The notes under the pieces are model-generated. The model saw only the letters and a list, made by a program, of their open reading frames with translations, searched no databases and had not been told where the DNA came from. From contig CAYVDB010000008.1 of NCBI GenBank assembly GCA_964450705.1, positions 1 to 23,229 of the forward strand: a DNA stretch of 23,229 nucleotides, read 5' to 3'. The translations under genes were made by a program, and so were the position numbers. The stretch's first letter is position 1; every line of letters starts with the position of its first letter. Origin of the DNA: CAYVDB01 sp964450705. GTDB lineage: Bacteria; Patescibacteriota; Minisyncoccia; Phycocordibacterales; Zambryskibacteraceae. Positions 15,058 to 20,570 of this stretch are shown here, in pieces.

Positions 15058-15249
15058 ATGAAAATACTACGCGTTGTGGGGCTTGGGCTCGCCATTATCA
15101 TGCTTAAGTTCCTCGTCCCCAAGATCTTTGTGGGAATTGAAAATATGCTTCTTGCATTTTTTGATTCTCTGACGTCAATATTCTCTCGAGTGGATGGTAT
15201 CGTGAAAACCAATGGTTTAGCGACTCCAGTTTTTCCCTCGATAGAGTGA
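15058..15249 (+). CDS. Small single-pass membrane protein (63 aa)
   Basis: The ATG at 15058 gives M-K-I-L-R-V-V-G-L-G-L-A-I-I-M-L-K, with a transmembrane helix at about 5-28, an amphipathic stretch and a polar C-terminus. An in-frame GTG at 15013 would add 15 residues and has a weak AGGG upstream, but lies at a hairpin edge. A strong terminator follows directly, supporting a real transcript. Base composition is mixed, GC-richer than the leader. I do not recognise it. It converges on the 131-aa orphan. Confidence 0.5.
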   Translation: MKILRVVGLGLAIIMLKFLVPKIFVGIENMLLAFFDSLTSIFSRVDGIVKTNGLATPVFPSIE

Positions 15250-15253
15250 TTTC

Positions 15254-15284
15254 AAGCCCCGACCTAACCCGTCGGGGTTTTGTT
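15254..15284 (+). terminator. Terminator of the 63-aa gene
   Basis: CCCCGAC (15257-15263) and GTCGGGG (15271-15277) with loop CTAACCC, followed by TTTTGTT. The stem resembles the one at 1395-1413. Confidence 0.85.
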
Positions 15285-15292
15285 ATAAAAAA

Positions 15293-15317
15293 CAACCCCC
15301 ACTAGGAAGTGGGGGTG
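15293..15317 (-). terminator. Terminator of the 131-aa orphan
   Basis: On the minus strand CCCCCACT-TCCT-AGTGGGGG is followed by TTGTTTTTT. The stop codon of the gene lies in the hairpin. Confidence 0.88.
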
Positions 15318-15697
15318 CTCTCAGGGTTAGCCAGGAGAGTCTCTGGGCTAAGGGTTGAGAAGGCTGGGATCGAGGAGATCAACGTCATGATCTCCTCGAT
15401 GTTGTCGTTGGTTACCCAACCTTCGGCGAACTGCGACGGGTAGAAGGATCGACGGACGCACTCACGGACGAGGCGTTCCATTACTCCTTCTTTTACCGGC
15501 CTATTGAGCGCGACGAGATCGCGCTCAAGACCTTTGATGAATCGCTCGGCGTAGCCGAGATACTCATCAGGGTTGCAGTCGTCGCCGTAGTAACATCGAA
15601 ATGGGTCGACGGTGTTCCAGACGAACAATACCGCAAGTCCCATTTCGCCGTATTCTTTGGCGAAGCATGCAACTTTCTCGCGAGGGTCGTAGGTCAT
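15302..15697 (-). CDS. Unknown 131-aa protein, GC-rich orphan
   Basis: The ATG is preceded by AAGGAGAGACC, a near-ideal SD unlike that of most neighbours. The protein is soluble, starts M-T-Y-D-P-R-E-K-V-A-C-F-A-K, has aromatic-rich and acidic segments (F-V-W-N-T-V-D-P-F, then Y-Y-G-D-D-C-N-P-D-E-Y), four cysteines, and a Pro/Ser/Thr tail. No motif I know. Codon use is GC-rich (CTC, GCG, GAG) compared with trhO or dsbA. It has its own strong promoter, a leader of about 108 bases with a GGGT/ACCC hairpin near the SD, and its own terminator, so it is a self-contained transcription unit, probably acquired. Confidence 0.7.
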   Translation of the reverse strand: MTYDPREKVACFAKEYGEMGLAVLFVWNTVDPFRCYYGDDCNPDEYLGYAERFIKGLERDLVALNRPVKEGVMERLVRECVRRSFYPSQFAEGWVTNDNIEEIMTLISSIPAFSTLSPETLLANPESTPTS

Positions 15698-15812
15698 GGT
15701 CTCTCCTTGGCTCTAGGCCGAATGGGTTCATATTTACCCAAACACATGGCCCGAGGAAAAAACCTGGCTACCAACCCTTTTTTACGCCGACAAAGATCAA
15801 AGTACGCAACAT

Positions 15813-15840
15813 ATTATATAGTATTTAATAAAAAAGTCAA
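15813..15840 (-). promoter_or_regulatory. Strong promoter of the 131-aa orphan
   Basis: On the minus strand TTGACT (15840-15835), a 16-base spacer and TATAAT (15818-15813). The predicted start is near 15806, leaving about 108 bases of leader. Confidence 0.75.
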
Positions 15841-15935
15841 CTTTTTGCCAAAGTAGCCTAAAAATGGGGTAATAAAGATATGTATTTATACGGCTCTGTG
15901 TAGCGATATTATCGGTAATTTTTATAAGAAAAAGC

Positions 15936-15991
15936 TTGACTTTGGGTTCCTAACGTGCTACTATTAATGCAATCCAGACAAGTGCTGGATT
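15936..15991 (+). promoter_or_regulatory. Promoter and leader hairpin of the transglycosylase-like gene
   Basis: TTGACT (15936-15941), a 17-base spacer and TACTAT (15959-15964). Directly after the predicted start, ATCCAG-ACAAGTG-CTGGAT (15973-15991) forms a 6-bp hairpin followed by TTTT, resembling a small attenuator. The TTG start at 15993 sits in the T-run. Confidence 0.5.
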
Positions 15992-15992
15992 T

Positions 15993-16535
15993 TTGCTTGC
16001 CCATCAGGTTTTCGCAAGAAAACTGTTTGGGTTTGCCACTACCGACACGACAGAATTATTGATAGCCCCTAATCGTATTTTTAATCTTACGACTATCGGT
16101 TTATTGGCTGTTATTTCTGGTTTTAGCTCCTTCACTGCTCCACAAGATGTAACACTTACTCCTATTGAGGTTTCCCTCAAGACGGAAGACGTTACCGCTG
16201 AGGAAGTGGCTGAAGTTTTGACAACACAAGACAAGGTAGAACATTATTTTTCTGACATTCCTGTCATGATAGATGTTGCTCGTTGTGAGTCTCATTTTCG
16301 TCAACACGATAAGAACGGAAAGGTTCTCCGAGGTAAAATTACCCCGGCCGATGTTGGTGTGATGCAGATTAACGAGCGGTTCCACCTTAAGGAGTCACAA
16401 AAGCTTGGCTATGACATATATAGCCTTGAAGGAAATATGGCCTATGCCCGGTATCTCTATGAGAAACAAGGGGCTCGCCCGTGGCTCGCTTCGTCAAAGT
16501 GTTGGGCTAAATACCAAGAATTAGCACTTAAATAA
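15993..16535 (+). CDS. Lytic-transglycosylase/lysozyme-like exported protein
   Basis: The 180-aa protein has a hydrophobic anchor (about 29-47), an extracellular linker, and a lysozyme-like domain (about 92-175): V-A-R-C-E-S-H-F with the likely catalytic Glu99, D-V-G-V-M-Q-I-N at about 120-127, and M-A-Y-A-R-Y-L-Y-E-K-Q-G then P-W. This matches SLT-type domains that cut the glycan strand of peptidoglycan. Cys98 and Cys170 could form a disulfide, fitting the DsbA-VKOR pair next door. The start is unsure: TTG 15993 is the first usable codon, with no SD, and the 28 residues before the anchor are unusual. Confidence 0.8.
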   Translation: MLAHQVFARKLFGFATTDTTELLIAPNRIFNLTTIGLLAVISGFSSFTAPQDVTLTPIEVSLKTEDVTAEEVAEVLTTQDKVEHYFSDIPVMIDVARCESHFRQHDKNGKVLRGKITPADVGVMQINERFHLKESQKLGYDIYSLEGNMAYARYLYEKQGARPWLASSKCWAKYQELALK

Positions 16536-16545
16536 ACCTAAACAC

Positions 16546-16582
16546 AAAACCCCCTCGACATAACTGTCGAGGGGGTTTTGTA
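16546..16582. terminator. Bidirectional terminator, transglycosylase and VKOR genes
   Basis: AAAACCCCCTCGACA-TAAC-TGTCGAGGGGGTTTT is a perfect 15-bp stem with A/T tracts on both sides. Confidence 0.92.
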
Positions 16583-16595
16583 ATGTCCAGATTTG

Positions 16596-17036
16596 CTAGA
16601 TTTTTTCTTTCTCTTTTCTAATCTTTAACCATGCATATATTCCAATAACAAAGAGAATAGTTGAGGTAAGGGTTGAGACTAAGCAGAAACTACAGTACGT
16701 CTTTAGAATAAAAGTTTGGACATATAAAAACCAAAGAGAAAAAGCAAATCCAATTGTTCCTAACACACCAAGATAGGTGAGTACTTCTGATTTCTGCTTA
16801 TCGACGTAGTACATCATAAGAAGTAGTGACGTTAGGTAAAAGATCGCTCCAAGAAGCGCCACAGGCACGCCAAGTATTCTTGAGTATGCGCTTGTTGTTA
16901 CACTCTCGCATCCTGTGGTGATGAAACAAGGTGGGATTTCTCCAGAAAAAGCTTTACTTGTAAGAAAACTCGCATCGACAAAGCCAATAAAGGCAACAAG
17001 TAGAAATATGAAGACTATTTTTTTAGAAAGTAACAT
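16596..17036 (-). CDS. Vitamin K epoxide reductase (VKOR)-family quinone-linked oxidoreductase
   Basis: The 146-aa integral membrane protein has four to five helices. It carries the VKOR cysteines: a loop pair (Cys37 and Cys43 in P-P-C-F-I-T-T-G-C-E-S-V), the S-x-Y-S-R-I-L-G-V-P-V-A-L-L-G signature, and the C115-S-F-C118 active site near the quinone pocket. Bacterial VKOR homologues replace DsbB, reoxidising DsbA with quinone. It starts 4 bases after the dsbA stop, so the two are one operon. Confidence 0.93.
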   Translation of the reverse strand: MLLSKKIVFIFLLVAFIGFVDASFLTSKAFSGEIPPCFITTGCESVTTSAYSRILGVPVALLGAIFYLTSLLLMMYYVDKQKSEVLTYLGVLGTIGFAFSLWFLYVQTFILKTYCSFCLVSTLTSTILFVIGIYAWLKIRKEKEKI

Positions 17037-17040
17037 ATAT

Positions 17041-17703
17041 CTAGTTCTTTTGTATTTCAGATACGATTAGATTCTGGAACTCTTCTATGCTTGTAGGATT
17101 CGTTATTTTCTTACCATTTAAATAAAACGTTGGGGTTGAGTTTATCTTAAGTAAAAGACCTTCTTTGTAATCAGATTCTACTGCATTTTTTACTTCTTCA
17201 CTTTCGTAATCTTGTTTAAATTTTACAAGATCGAGCCCAAGAGCAAGTGCGTATTCTTCAAATCGTGAACTACCTTTATCTTTTGACCAAAGGTCTTGCC
17301 CGGCAAAGAGTAACTGTGCCATTTCCCAGAATTTACCTTGGCGAGCCGCGGCTTCGCTTGCTTGAGCCGCATCCTGTGCGCGGAAGTGGATACTTTTGAG
17401 AGGAAAGTGTTTGTATACGATCCGCACGTCATTTGGGTACTGTTTTACAAGATCTTCAAGTATTGGTGCGTATGCGCGACATGCTGGGCACTGAAAATCA
17501 CTCCATTCAACAAGTGTTACTTTTGCATTTTCATTTCCTTTAACATTATCTTCGGAGGTTATAGTGAATGTTGCTTTTTCTTCTGCAACACCGTTTGGAT
17601 TAGGAAGATTTGATCCACGACTCGATAGAAACATCGCCCCAAATGCTCCAATAAGAATGACTACAAACCCAATACCCCACATGTTTCTTCGTATAAATGA
17701 CAT
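17041..17703 (-). CDS. DsbA-like thiol oxidoreductase, membrane anchored
   Basis: The 220-aa protein has an N-terminal anchor (about 10-27) and a DsbA/thioredoxin fold with active site C72-P-A-C75 (W-S-D-F-Q-C-P-A-C-R-A-Y), a helical insertion and a cis-Pro motif (N-S-T-P-T-F) near residue 190. It introduces disulfides into exported proteins and is recharged by the VKOR encoded next. Likely substrates in this window are the Cys-containing transglycosylase, the Cys-repeat protein at 21072 and the M23 protein. It has no outer-membrane-style cleavable signal; it is probably retained at the membrane. Confidence 0.94.
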   Translation of the reverse strand: MSFIRRNMWGIGFVVILIGAFGAMFLSSRGSNLPNPNGVAEEKATFTITSEDNVKGNENAKVTLVEWSDFQCPACRAYAPILEDLVKQYPNDVRIVYKHFPLKSIHFRAQDAAQASEAAARQGKFWEMAQLLFAGQDLWSKDKGSSRFEEYALALGLDLVKFKQDYESEEVKNAVESDYKEGLLLKINSTPTFYLNGKKITNPTSIEEFQNLIVSEIQKN

Positions 17704-17752
17704 AGCTTTATTAGATTAGGGTTCTATTGTATCGGTTTTCTTATTTGAAGCA

Positions 17753-17788
17753 AAACGACCCCTTCGTTTGCAAGCGATGGGGTCGTGT
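17753..17788 (-). terminator. Terminator of the 79-aa gene
   Basis: ACGACCCC (17755-17762) and GGGGTCGT (17779-17786) pair, with an inner TCG/CGA extension. On the minus strand the stem is followed by TTTTG. Confidence 0.85.
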
Positions 17789-17796
17789 TTCTATTA

Positions 17797-18036
17797 CTAC
17801 CAAGCTCTCGAATAGCGTTCCGCCTGTCGACGAGCCTCTTCAGTTCTCCGGTTCTCTTGTTGCGCCCGAAGCCTACCTTTCTGGTCTGCTTCAATGGCTC
17901 TTTCTTGCAAGATGTCGATTGGATCGACCCCCCGAGCGGAAGCTTCTTCTTGAAGGCGTTGTTTCTTTTCCGCTTTCCTGCGAACCTTCCCGGGTCGTGA
18001 GCGAGCTTGCCCGGGAGTCTGCTTACTTGTAAGCAT
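17797..18036 (-). CDS. Highly charged 79-aa protein, Arg/Gln/Glu-rich
   Basis: The ATG follows a strong SD (TTAAGGAGATCGA). The product is almost entirely polar and basic, with R-P-G-K-V-R-R-K-A-E-K-K-Q-R early and A-R-R-Q-A-E-R-Y-S-R-A-W at the end, and is predicted helical. Such composition suits an RNA- or DNA-binding or coiled-coil protein, but no family is recognisable. GC-rich codons differ from dsbA. It is divergent from the 154-aa gene, and both units are closed by their own terminators. Confidence 0.6.
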   Translation of the reverse strand: MLTSKQTPGQARSRPGKVRRKAEKKQRLQEEASARGVDPIDILQERAIEADQKGRLRAQQENRRTEEARRQAERYSRAW

Positions 18037-18132
18037 TCGATCTCCTTAAGTTGGTGGTGTTAGAGAATGTTCAGTTCAAACTTATTTTACCACTATTTTT
18101 CTTGGTTGAAAATAGGATATATAAGGTGTAGA
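18037..18132. promoter_or_regulatory. Divergent intergenic region between two orphan genes
   Basis: On the minus strand TTTCAA, 16 bases and TAAAAT lie about 40 bases before the 79-aa gene SD. On the plus strand TATATA (about 18118-18123) lies just before the AAGGTG SD of the 154-aa gene. Promoter assignments are tentative. Confidence 0.35.
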
Positions 18133-18597
18133 ATGTCCGACGGAAAGTCCACAACAACCTTTCAATCGGAGGATGTGATTGTGACAGAAGAAGTATACAA
18201 AAAGGGGCTTCGGGCCACGATCGTCTTTGGAGACGAGACTCCAATACCAGCTCTCATCTTGGGAGAGAACCACATTGTTCTTTTGCCAAACGGCGAAGGA
18301 GGCGTTACTGGTCTTCTCGTTTGCAACAGGGATCTTCTCAAGAGGCTGAACCCCGATGCCCGGGTTGAAGTAATTGATCAAAGCGAGGTAAATGTTCCTC
18401 CCTACGCCCTCGATCAGATATTGAGCCGAATCGAGAATTTCCGGCAGTATGCTCAATTCCAATCCTTACGGCCTACTGTCGAGGAAGTTGCGGAAGGCCC
18501 ATCTGGTCTTGGAGAGACTTTGCTTTCGGTCTTTGATGACCACAGCTTTGTTCCTTTCAGCCCAGAAACCGCAAGAGAGCTACTCCGAAATATGTAG
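18133..18597 (+). CDS. Unknown acidic 154-aa protein
   Basis: The start is the ATG at 18133 with AAGGTG 4-9 bases upstream; an in-frame ATG at 18067 would add 22 residues encoded by AT-rich promoter-like sequence. The N-terminal half is beta-rich (V-T-E-E-V-Y-K-K-G-L-R-A-T-I-V-F-G and P-A-L-I-L-G-E-N-H-I-V-L-L-P). The C-terminal half is helical (A-L-D-Q-I-L-S-R-I-E-N-F) and ends E-T-A-R-E-L-L-R-N-M. No signal peptide or membrane helix. Not recognised. GC-richer than lexA. It pairs divergently with the basic 79-aa gene; a shared function is only a guess. Confidence 0.65.
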   Translation: MSDGKSTTTFQSEDVIVTEEVYKKGLRATIVFGDETPIPALILGENHIVLLPNGEGGVTGLLVCNRDLLKRLNPDARVEVIDQSEVNVPPYALDQILSRIENFRQYAQFQSLRPTVEEVAEGPSGLGETLLSVFDDHSFVPFSPETARELLRNM

Positions 18598-18604
18598 CAA
18601 GTTT

Positions 18605-18637
18605 GAAAATCCGCTAGAGTTTTAGCGGATTTTTTGT
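18605..18637 (+). terminator. Terminator of the 154-aa gene
   Basis: AAATCCGCTA and TAGCGGATTT form a 10-bp stem with a 6-base loop, then TTTTG. Confidence 0.9.
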
Positions 18638-18677
18638 ATACAAAGTTTCTTTCAGATGCTTGTCCACAGATATTTAT

Positions 18678-18705
18678 TGCAGGTGAACTAGAGTTCACTT
18701 ATTAT
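18678..18705 (+). promoter_or_regulatory. SOS promoter with LexA box
   Basis: GTGAACTAGAGTTCAC (18683-18698) is a palindrome with 7-bp arms and matches the Gram-positive LexA consensus GAAC-N4-GTTC. It fills the spacer between TTGCAG (18678-18683) and TATTAT (18700-18705), so bound LexA would block RNA polymerase. lexA itself is in the operon, giving negative autoregulation. Confidence 0.85.
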
Positions 18706-18736
18706 ATATACATATCAAACGCTAATTATTATTTTT

Positions 18737-18931
18737 ATGAGCAAAGCAAGACTCATCACCACAATCAATCGAGAGCTCAAAGATATAAACGAAGTAATAG
18801 ATTGGAAAATAATCAAAGGTCTTCCATATAAGAGGGAAGCGAAGCGCCACAAGCTTCTTACTGGAATGCTTGGAGATGCGAGAAAAAAGCCAACAGAGCT
18901 TGTTTGGAAGTTTGCTTCATTTCTTTTCTAA
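18737..18931 (+). CDS. Small basic 64-aa protein, first gene of the lexA operon
   Basis: The protein starts M-S-K-A-R-L-I-T-T-I-N-R-E-L-K and is helical and basic with no membrane segment. It ends 4 bases before the lexA ATG, so it is cotranscribed and damage-inducible by position. No known family. A role in DNA binding or cell-division control during SOS is possible but unsupported by motifs. Confidence 0.7.
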   Translation: MSKARLITTINRELKDINEVIDWKIIKGLPYKREAKRHKLLTGMLGDARKKPTELVWKFASFLF

Positions 18932-18935
18932 GACG

Positions 18936-19514
18936 ATGCCAAATACTAAGGAGTTCCAAAAGAAAAAGATAATCGAATTTTATCGAAAGAACCGCAGAAT
19001 GCCTGGCTATAAAGAGGTCATGGATCTCTTCGGTTTTAAATCTAAGAACTCTGTTTATAAGCTCATAGAGTGGCTTGTTGAAGAGGGTGTCTTATCCAAA
19101 GACTCTCAGGGTCGAATTACTCCGAGCAATATGATTGGTGCGATTCCGCTTCTCGGCCTTGTTGAGGCTGGGCTTCCAACTGACACAGAAGAACAAGACC
19201 TCGATACTGTGAGTCTTGAGGAGTGGCTTGTAAATGATAAAGAAAAGACCTACATGCTTGAAGTAAAAGGAGACTCAATGATAGAAGCTCATATTGAAGA
19301 AGGGGATTATGTGCTCGTGGAAAGAAAGGGGGAGCCAAGGCTGGGAGATATTGTTATTGCTGAAGTTGATGGTGGGTGGACAATGAAATATTTTCGTAAA
19401 GATAAGAGAGGAAAACCATATCTGGAGCCTGCAAATAGAAACTATGACAATATTTATCCAGAGGAAAGCTTCCATGTGGCTGCTATAGTGAAAGCTGTTA
19501 TAAGAAAATACTAA
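18936..19514 (+). CDS. lexA: LexA-type SOS repressor/autopeptidase
   Basis: The 192-aa protein has an N-terminal winged helix (about 5-62; G-Y-K-E-V-M-D-L-F-G-F-K-S-K-N-S-V-Y-K-L-I) and an S24 peptidase domain. The cleavage bond Ala78-Gly79 lies in L-V-E-A-G-L-P; the nucleophile Ser114 is in K-G-D-S-M and the base Lys151 in W-T-M-K-Y-F. All parts needed for RecA-stimulated self-cleavage are present. The start is ATG 18936; an in-frame ATG at 18870 would read through the 64-aa gene in another frame. The recognition helix differs from E. coli, consistent with the Gram-positive-like box upstream. Confidence 0.95.
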   Translation: MPNTKEFQKKKIIEFYRKNRRMPGYKEVMDLFGFKSKNSVYKLIEWLVEEGVLSKDSQGRITPSNMIGAIPLLGLVEAGLPTDTEEQDLDTVSLEEWLVNDKEKTYMLEVKGDSMIEAHIEEGDYVLVERKGEPRLGDIVIAEVDGGWTMKYFRKDKRGKPYLEPANRNYDNIYPEESFHVAAIVKAVIRKY

Positions 19515-19520
19515 AATTAT

Positions 19521-19790
19521 ATGAATCCAGACATTACTCAAGCTCCAAAACAGTTTTGTGACAACATCGTCATTGCGTCAGGGAAAGATTTTTTCATGAT
19601 GGCAACGCTTTCTGGCAACAGTGGCACTGTATACGCTCTTACTCCAAGCCATATGAAGAATCTTCTCAAGAGTATTGAGCACCAAGTTGCTCAATATGAG
19701 CGTGCGTTCGGTGAAATACCTTCTGACTGGACGCCGAGCGTAAAAAGCCCACTTCAAGCGAAAGATTTAAAGAAGGGAATCGAGGAGTAA
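19521..19790 (+). CDS. DUF3467-like protein (89 aa)
   Basis: The pattern is F-C-D-N-I-V-I-A-S-G-K-D-F-F-M, a short beta segment, then A-L-T-P-S-H-M-K-N-L-L-K-S-I-E-H-Q-V and Y-E-R-A-F-G-E-I. It fits the DUF3467 layout (beta hairpin, then the S-P-x-H-A-K-x-L-x-x-x-L helix and Y-E-x-x-F-G-E-I). Function is unknown for the family. It starts 6 bases after lexA, so it is part of the SOS operon by position. Confidence 0.6.
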   Translation: MNPDITQAPKQFCDNIVIASGKDFFMMATLSGNSGTVYALTPSHMKNLLKSIEHQVAQYERAFGEIPSDWTPSVKSPLQAKDLKKGIEE

Positions 19791-19809
19791 GAAAGTTCTT
19801 GAGTATATA

Positions 19810-19836
19810 TTGACACAATACTTAAAAATATTGTGT
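19810..19836 (+). promoter_or_regulatory. Inverted repeat overlapping a -35 element
   Basis: TTGACA at 19810-19815 overlaps ACACAATA-CTTAAAAA-TATTGTGT (19813-19836), a perfect 8-bp inverted repeat. The -10 is poor. It is likely a repressor operator for the downstream peptide gene; TATACT at 19888-19893 could be a second, leaderless promoter. Confidence 0.45.
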
Positions 19837-19899
19837 AGATATGGCTAGGGTAGTTTATGCACAGTGCTCTACTATAAAGGTAATTGATATACTAAACAT

Positions 19900-20013
19900 A
19901 TGCCAGAAGAAATGAGCGAGACAACTCTCGAGAACGTGGCGTTTCAAAGCAGGCAAGACCAAACATTGATGGAAGATCCTGCAGAGCGTTTCGTTTGCGA
20001 CAGCTGTCAGTAA
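19900..20013 (+). CDS. Small 37-aa acidic peptide ending in Cys-x-x-Cys
   Basis: The ATG at 19900 begins M-P-E-E-M-S-E-T-T-L-E-N-V and the peptide ends R-F-V-C-D-S-C-Q at a TAA that is the first base of the terminator arm. It is too short for a domain. A terminator immediately after the stop and promoter elements before the start support a real gene. No SD; TATACT lies 7 bases upstream, suggesting leaderless translation. The Cys pair could bind metal, form a disulfide or be modified; unknown. Confidence 0.5.
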   Translation: MPEEMSETTLENVAFQSRQDQTLMEDPAERFVCDSCQ

Positions 20014-20043
20014 AAACACCCCGGTTATTCCGGGGTGTTTTTA
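20012..20043 (+). terminator. Terminator of the 37-aa peptide gene
   Basis: AAAAACACCCCGG-TTATT-CCGGGGTGTTTTT is a perfect 13-bp stem with a T-run. Confidence 0.92.
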
Positions 20044-20079
20044 CTTAGGTAACTTATACTTATTTTTCTATATAAACGC

Positions 20080-20282
20080 AAAACCACCCTGTATAGGATG
20101 GTCCGCGGAGTCGGTGTTCCAAAAAAGCACCGGTTACTTTTTCTTTTTCCAAAATATTTACTGTATTTCGATTGATCCCGACAGCATATCAAGTAAATGA
20201 TTAAAACTCCGGGTTTCAACTTTTTCGCTTTCCTCGCTGGATGCGAGGGCTGATCAATTCCATTTGACTCAGTAGGCGTCAA
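20080..20282 (-). ncRNA. Candidate structured non-coding RNA of about 200 nt
   Basis: On the minus strand a promoter (20316-20289) and a terminator (20102-20083) bracket about 200 bases with no credible protein. Inside are TTGATC (20257-20252) pairing GATCAA (20177-20172), a perfect hairpin CCTCGC-ATCCA-GCGAGG (20248-20232), CCCG/CGGG (20213-20210 with 20080-region partner 20180-20177) and CGGTG/CACCG (20132-20112). CGGAGT (20211-20206) can instead pair ACTCCG (20111-20106), competing with the CCCG stem, which suggests a switching fold. Size and isolation resemble 6S-type RNAs, but I find no diagnostic motif for 6S, RNase P, SRP or tmRNA. Confidence 0.45.
20083..20102 (-). terminator. Terminator of the candidate ncRNA
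   Basis: On the minus strand ACCATCC-TATACA-GGGTGGT (one G-T pair) is followed by TTTGCGTTT. Confidence 0.55.
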
Positions 20283-20288
20283 AGAATC

Positions 20289-20316
20289 ATGATATGGTCT
20301 GAAGAACCCGACTCAA
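20289..20316 (-). promoter_or_regulatory. Promoter of the candidate ncRNA
   Basis: On the minus strand TTGAGT (20316-20311), a 16-base spacer and TATCAT (20294-20289). Confidence 0.5.
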
Positions 20317-20543
20317 TTTTTTGATTATTATTTCTGTCATTTTGTTGACTTTATAAAACCAATAAATTTTTGTCGTTTTCACGACTCGCTTGAATTATAT
20401 GCCCGCTAAGTTTTAAAGGGAAGTGTCTTTTTTAAGAAGCCCATTCTATATATGTGTCGTACAATATATCTTTTGCGACGTTAGGCTATAAGGAAAACAG
20501 GAGGAAGTCCTCCCCTAGTGATTTTTTAGTTTTTTAGTTAAAG
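20317..20543. other. Intergenic stretch without a supported gene
   Basis: AT-rich sequence with several small hairpins: GTCGT-TTTC-ACGAC near 20372-20385 and GGAGG-AAGT-CCTCC near 20501-20514. The latter, read on the minus strand, is followed by TGTTTT and could terminate the gene at 20571. No ORF or known RNA is convincing. Confidence 0.4.
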
Positions 20544-20569
20544 AATAAAATATAAATTTATATTTTATT
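20544..20569. repeat. 26-base perfect AT palindrome
   Basis: AATAAAATATAAA and its exact reverse complement are adjacent with no loop, ending one base before the stop of the minus-strand gene. It may be a 3' stem or a protein-binding site. Confidence 0.7.
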
Positions 20570-20570
20570 T

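Noticed and set aside
15601..15828. 75-codon plus-strand ORF opposite the 131-aa gene
   Set aside because: Antisense shadow of the gene and its leader; no SD, Arg-rich by composition.
18067..18132. Longer form of the 154-aa protein starting at 18067
   Set aside because: The extra 22 residues come from AT-rich promoter-like sequence; the ATG at 18133 has an SD.
20095..20220. tRNA, tmRNA, RNase P or tracrRNA in the gene-poor stretch
   Set aside because: No T-loop/acceptor pairing, no RNase P conserved core, no tmRNA ends, and no CRISPR repeats or Cas genes in the window.
20025..20282. 85-codon minus-strand ORF
   Set aside because: It runs through two terminator stems, has no SD or recognisable composition, and overlaps the candidate RNA.
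20474..20484. GTTAGGC resembling an integron attC core
   Set aside because: No partner R'' core or attC-like imperfect palindrome within a suitable distance, and no integrase; the cassette-like genes show no shared flanking repeat.
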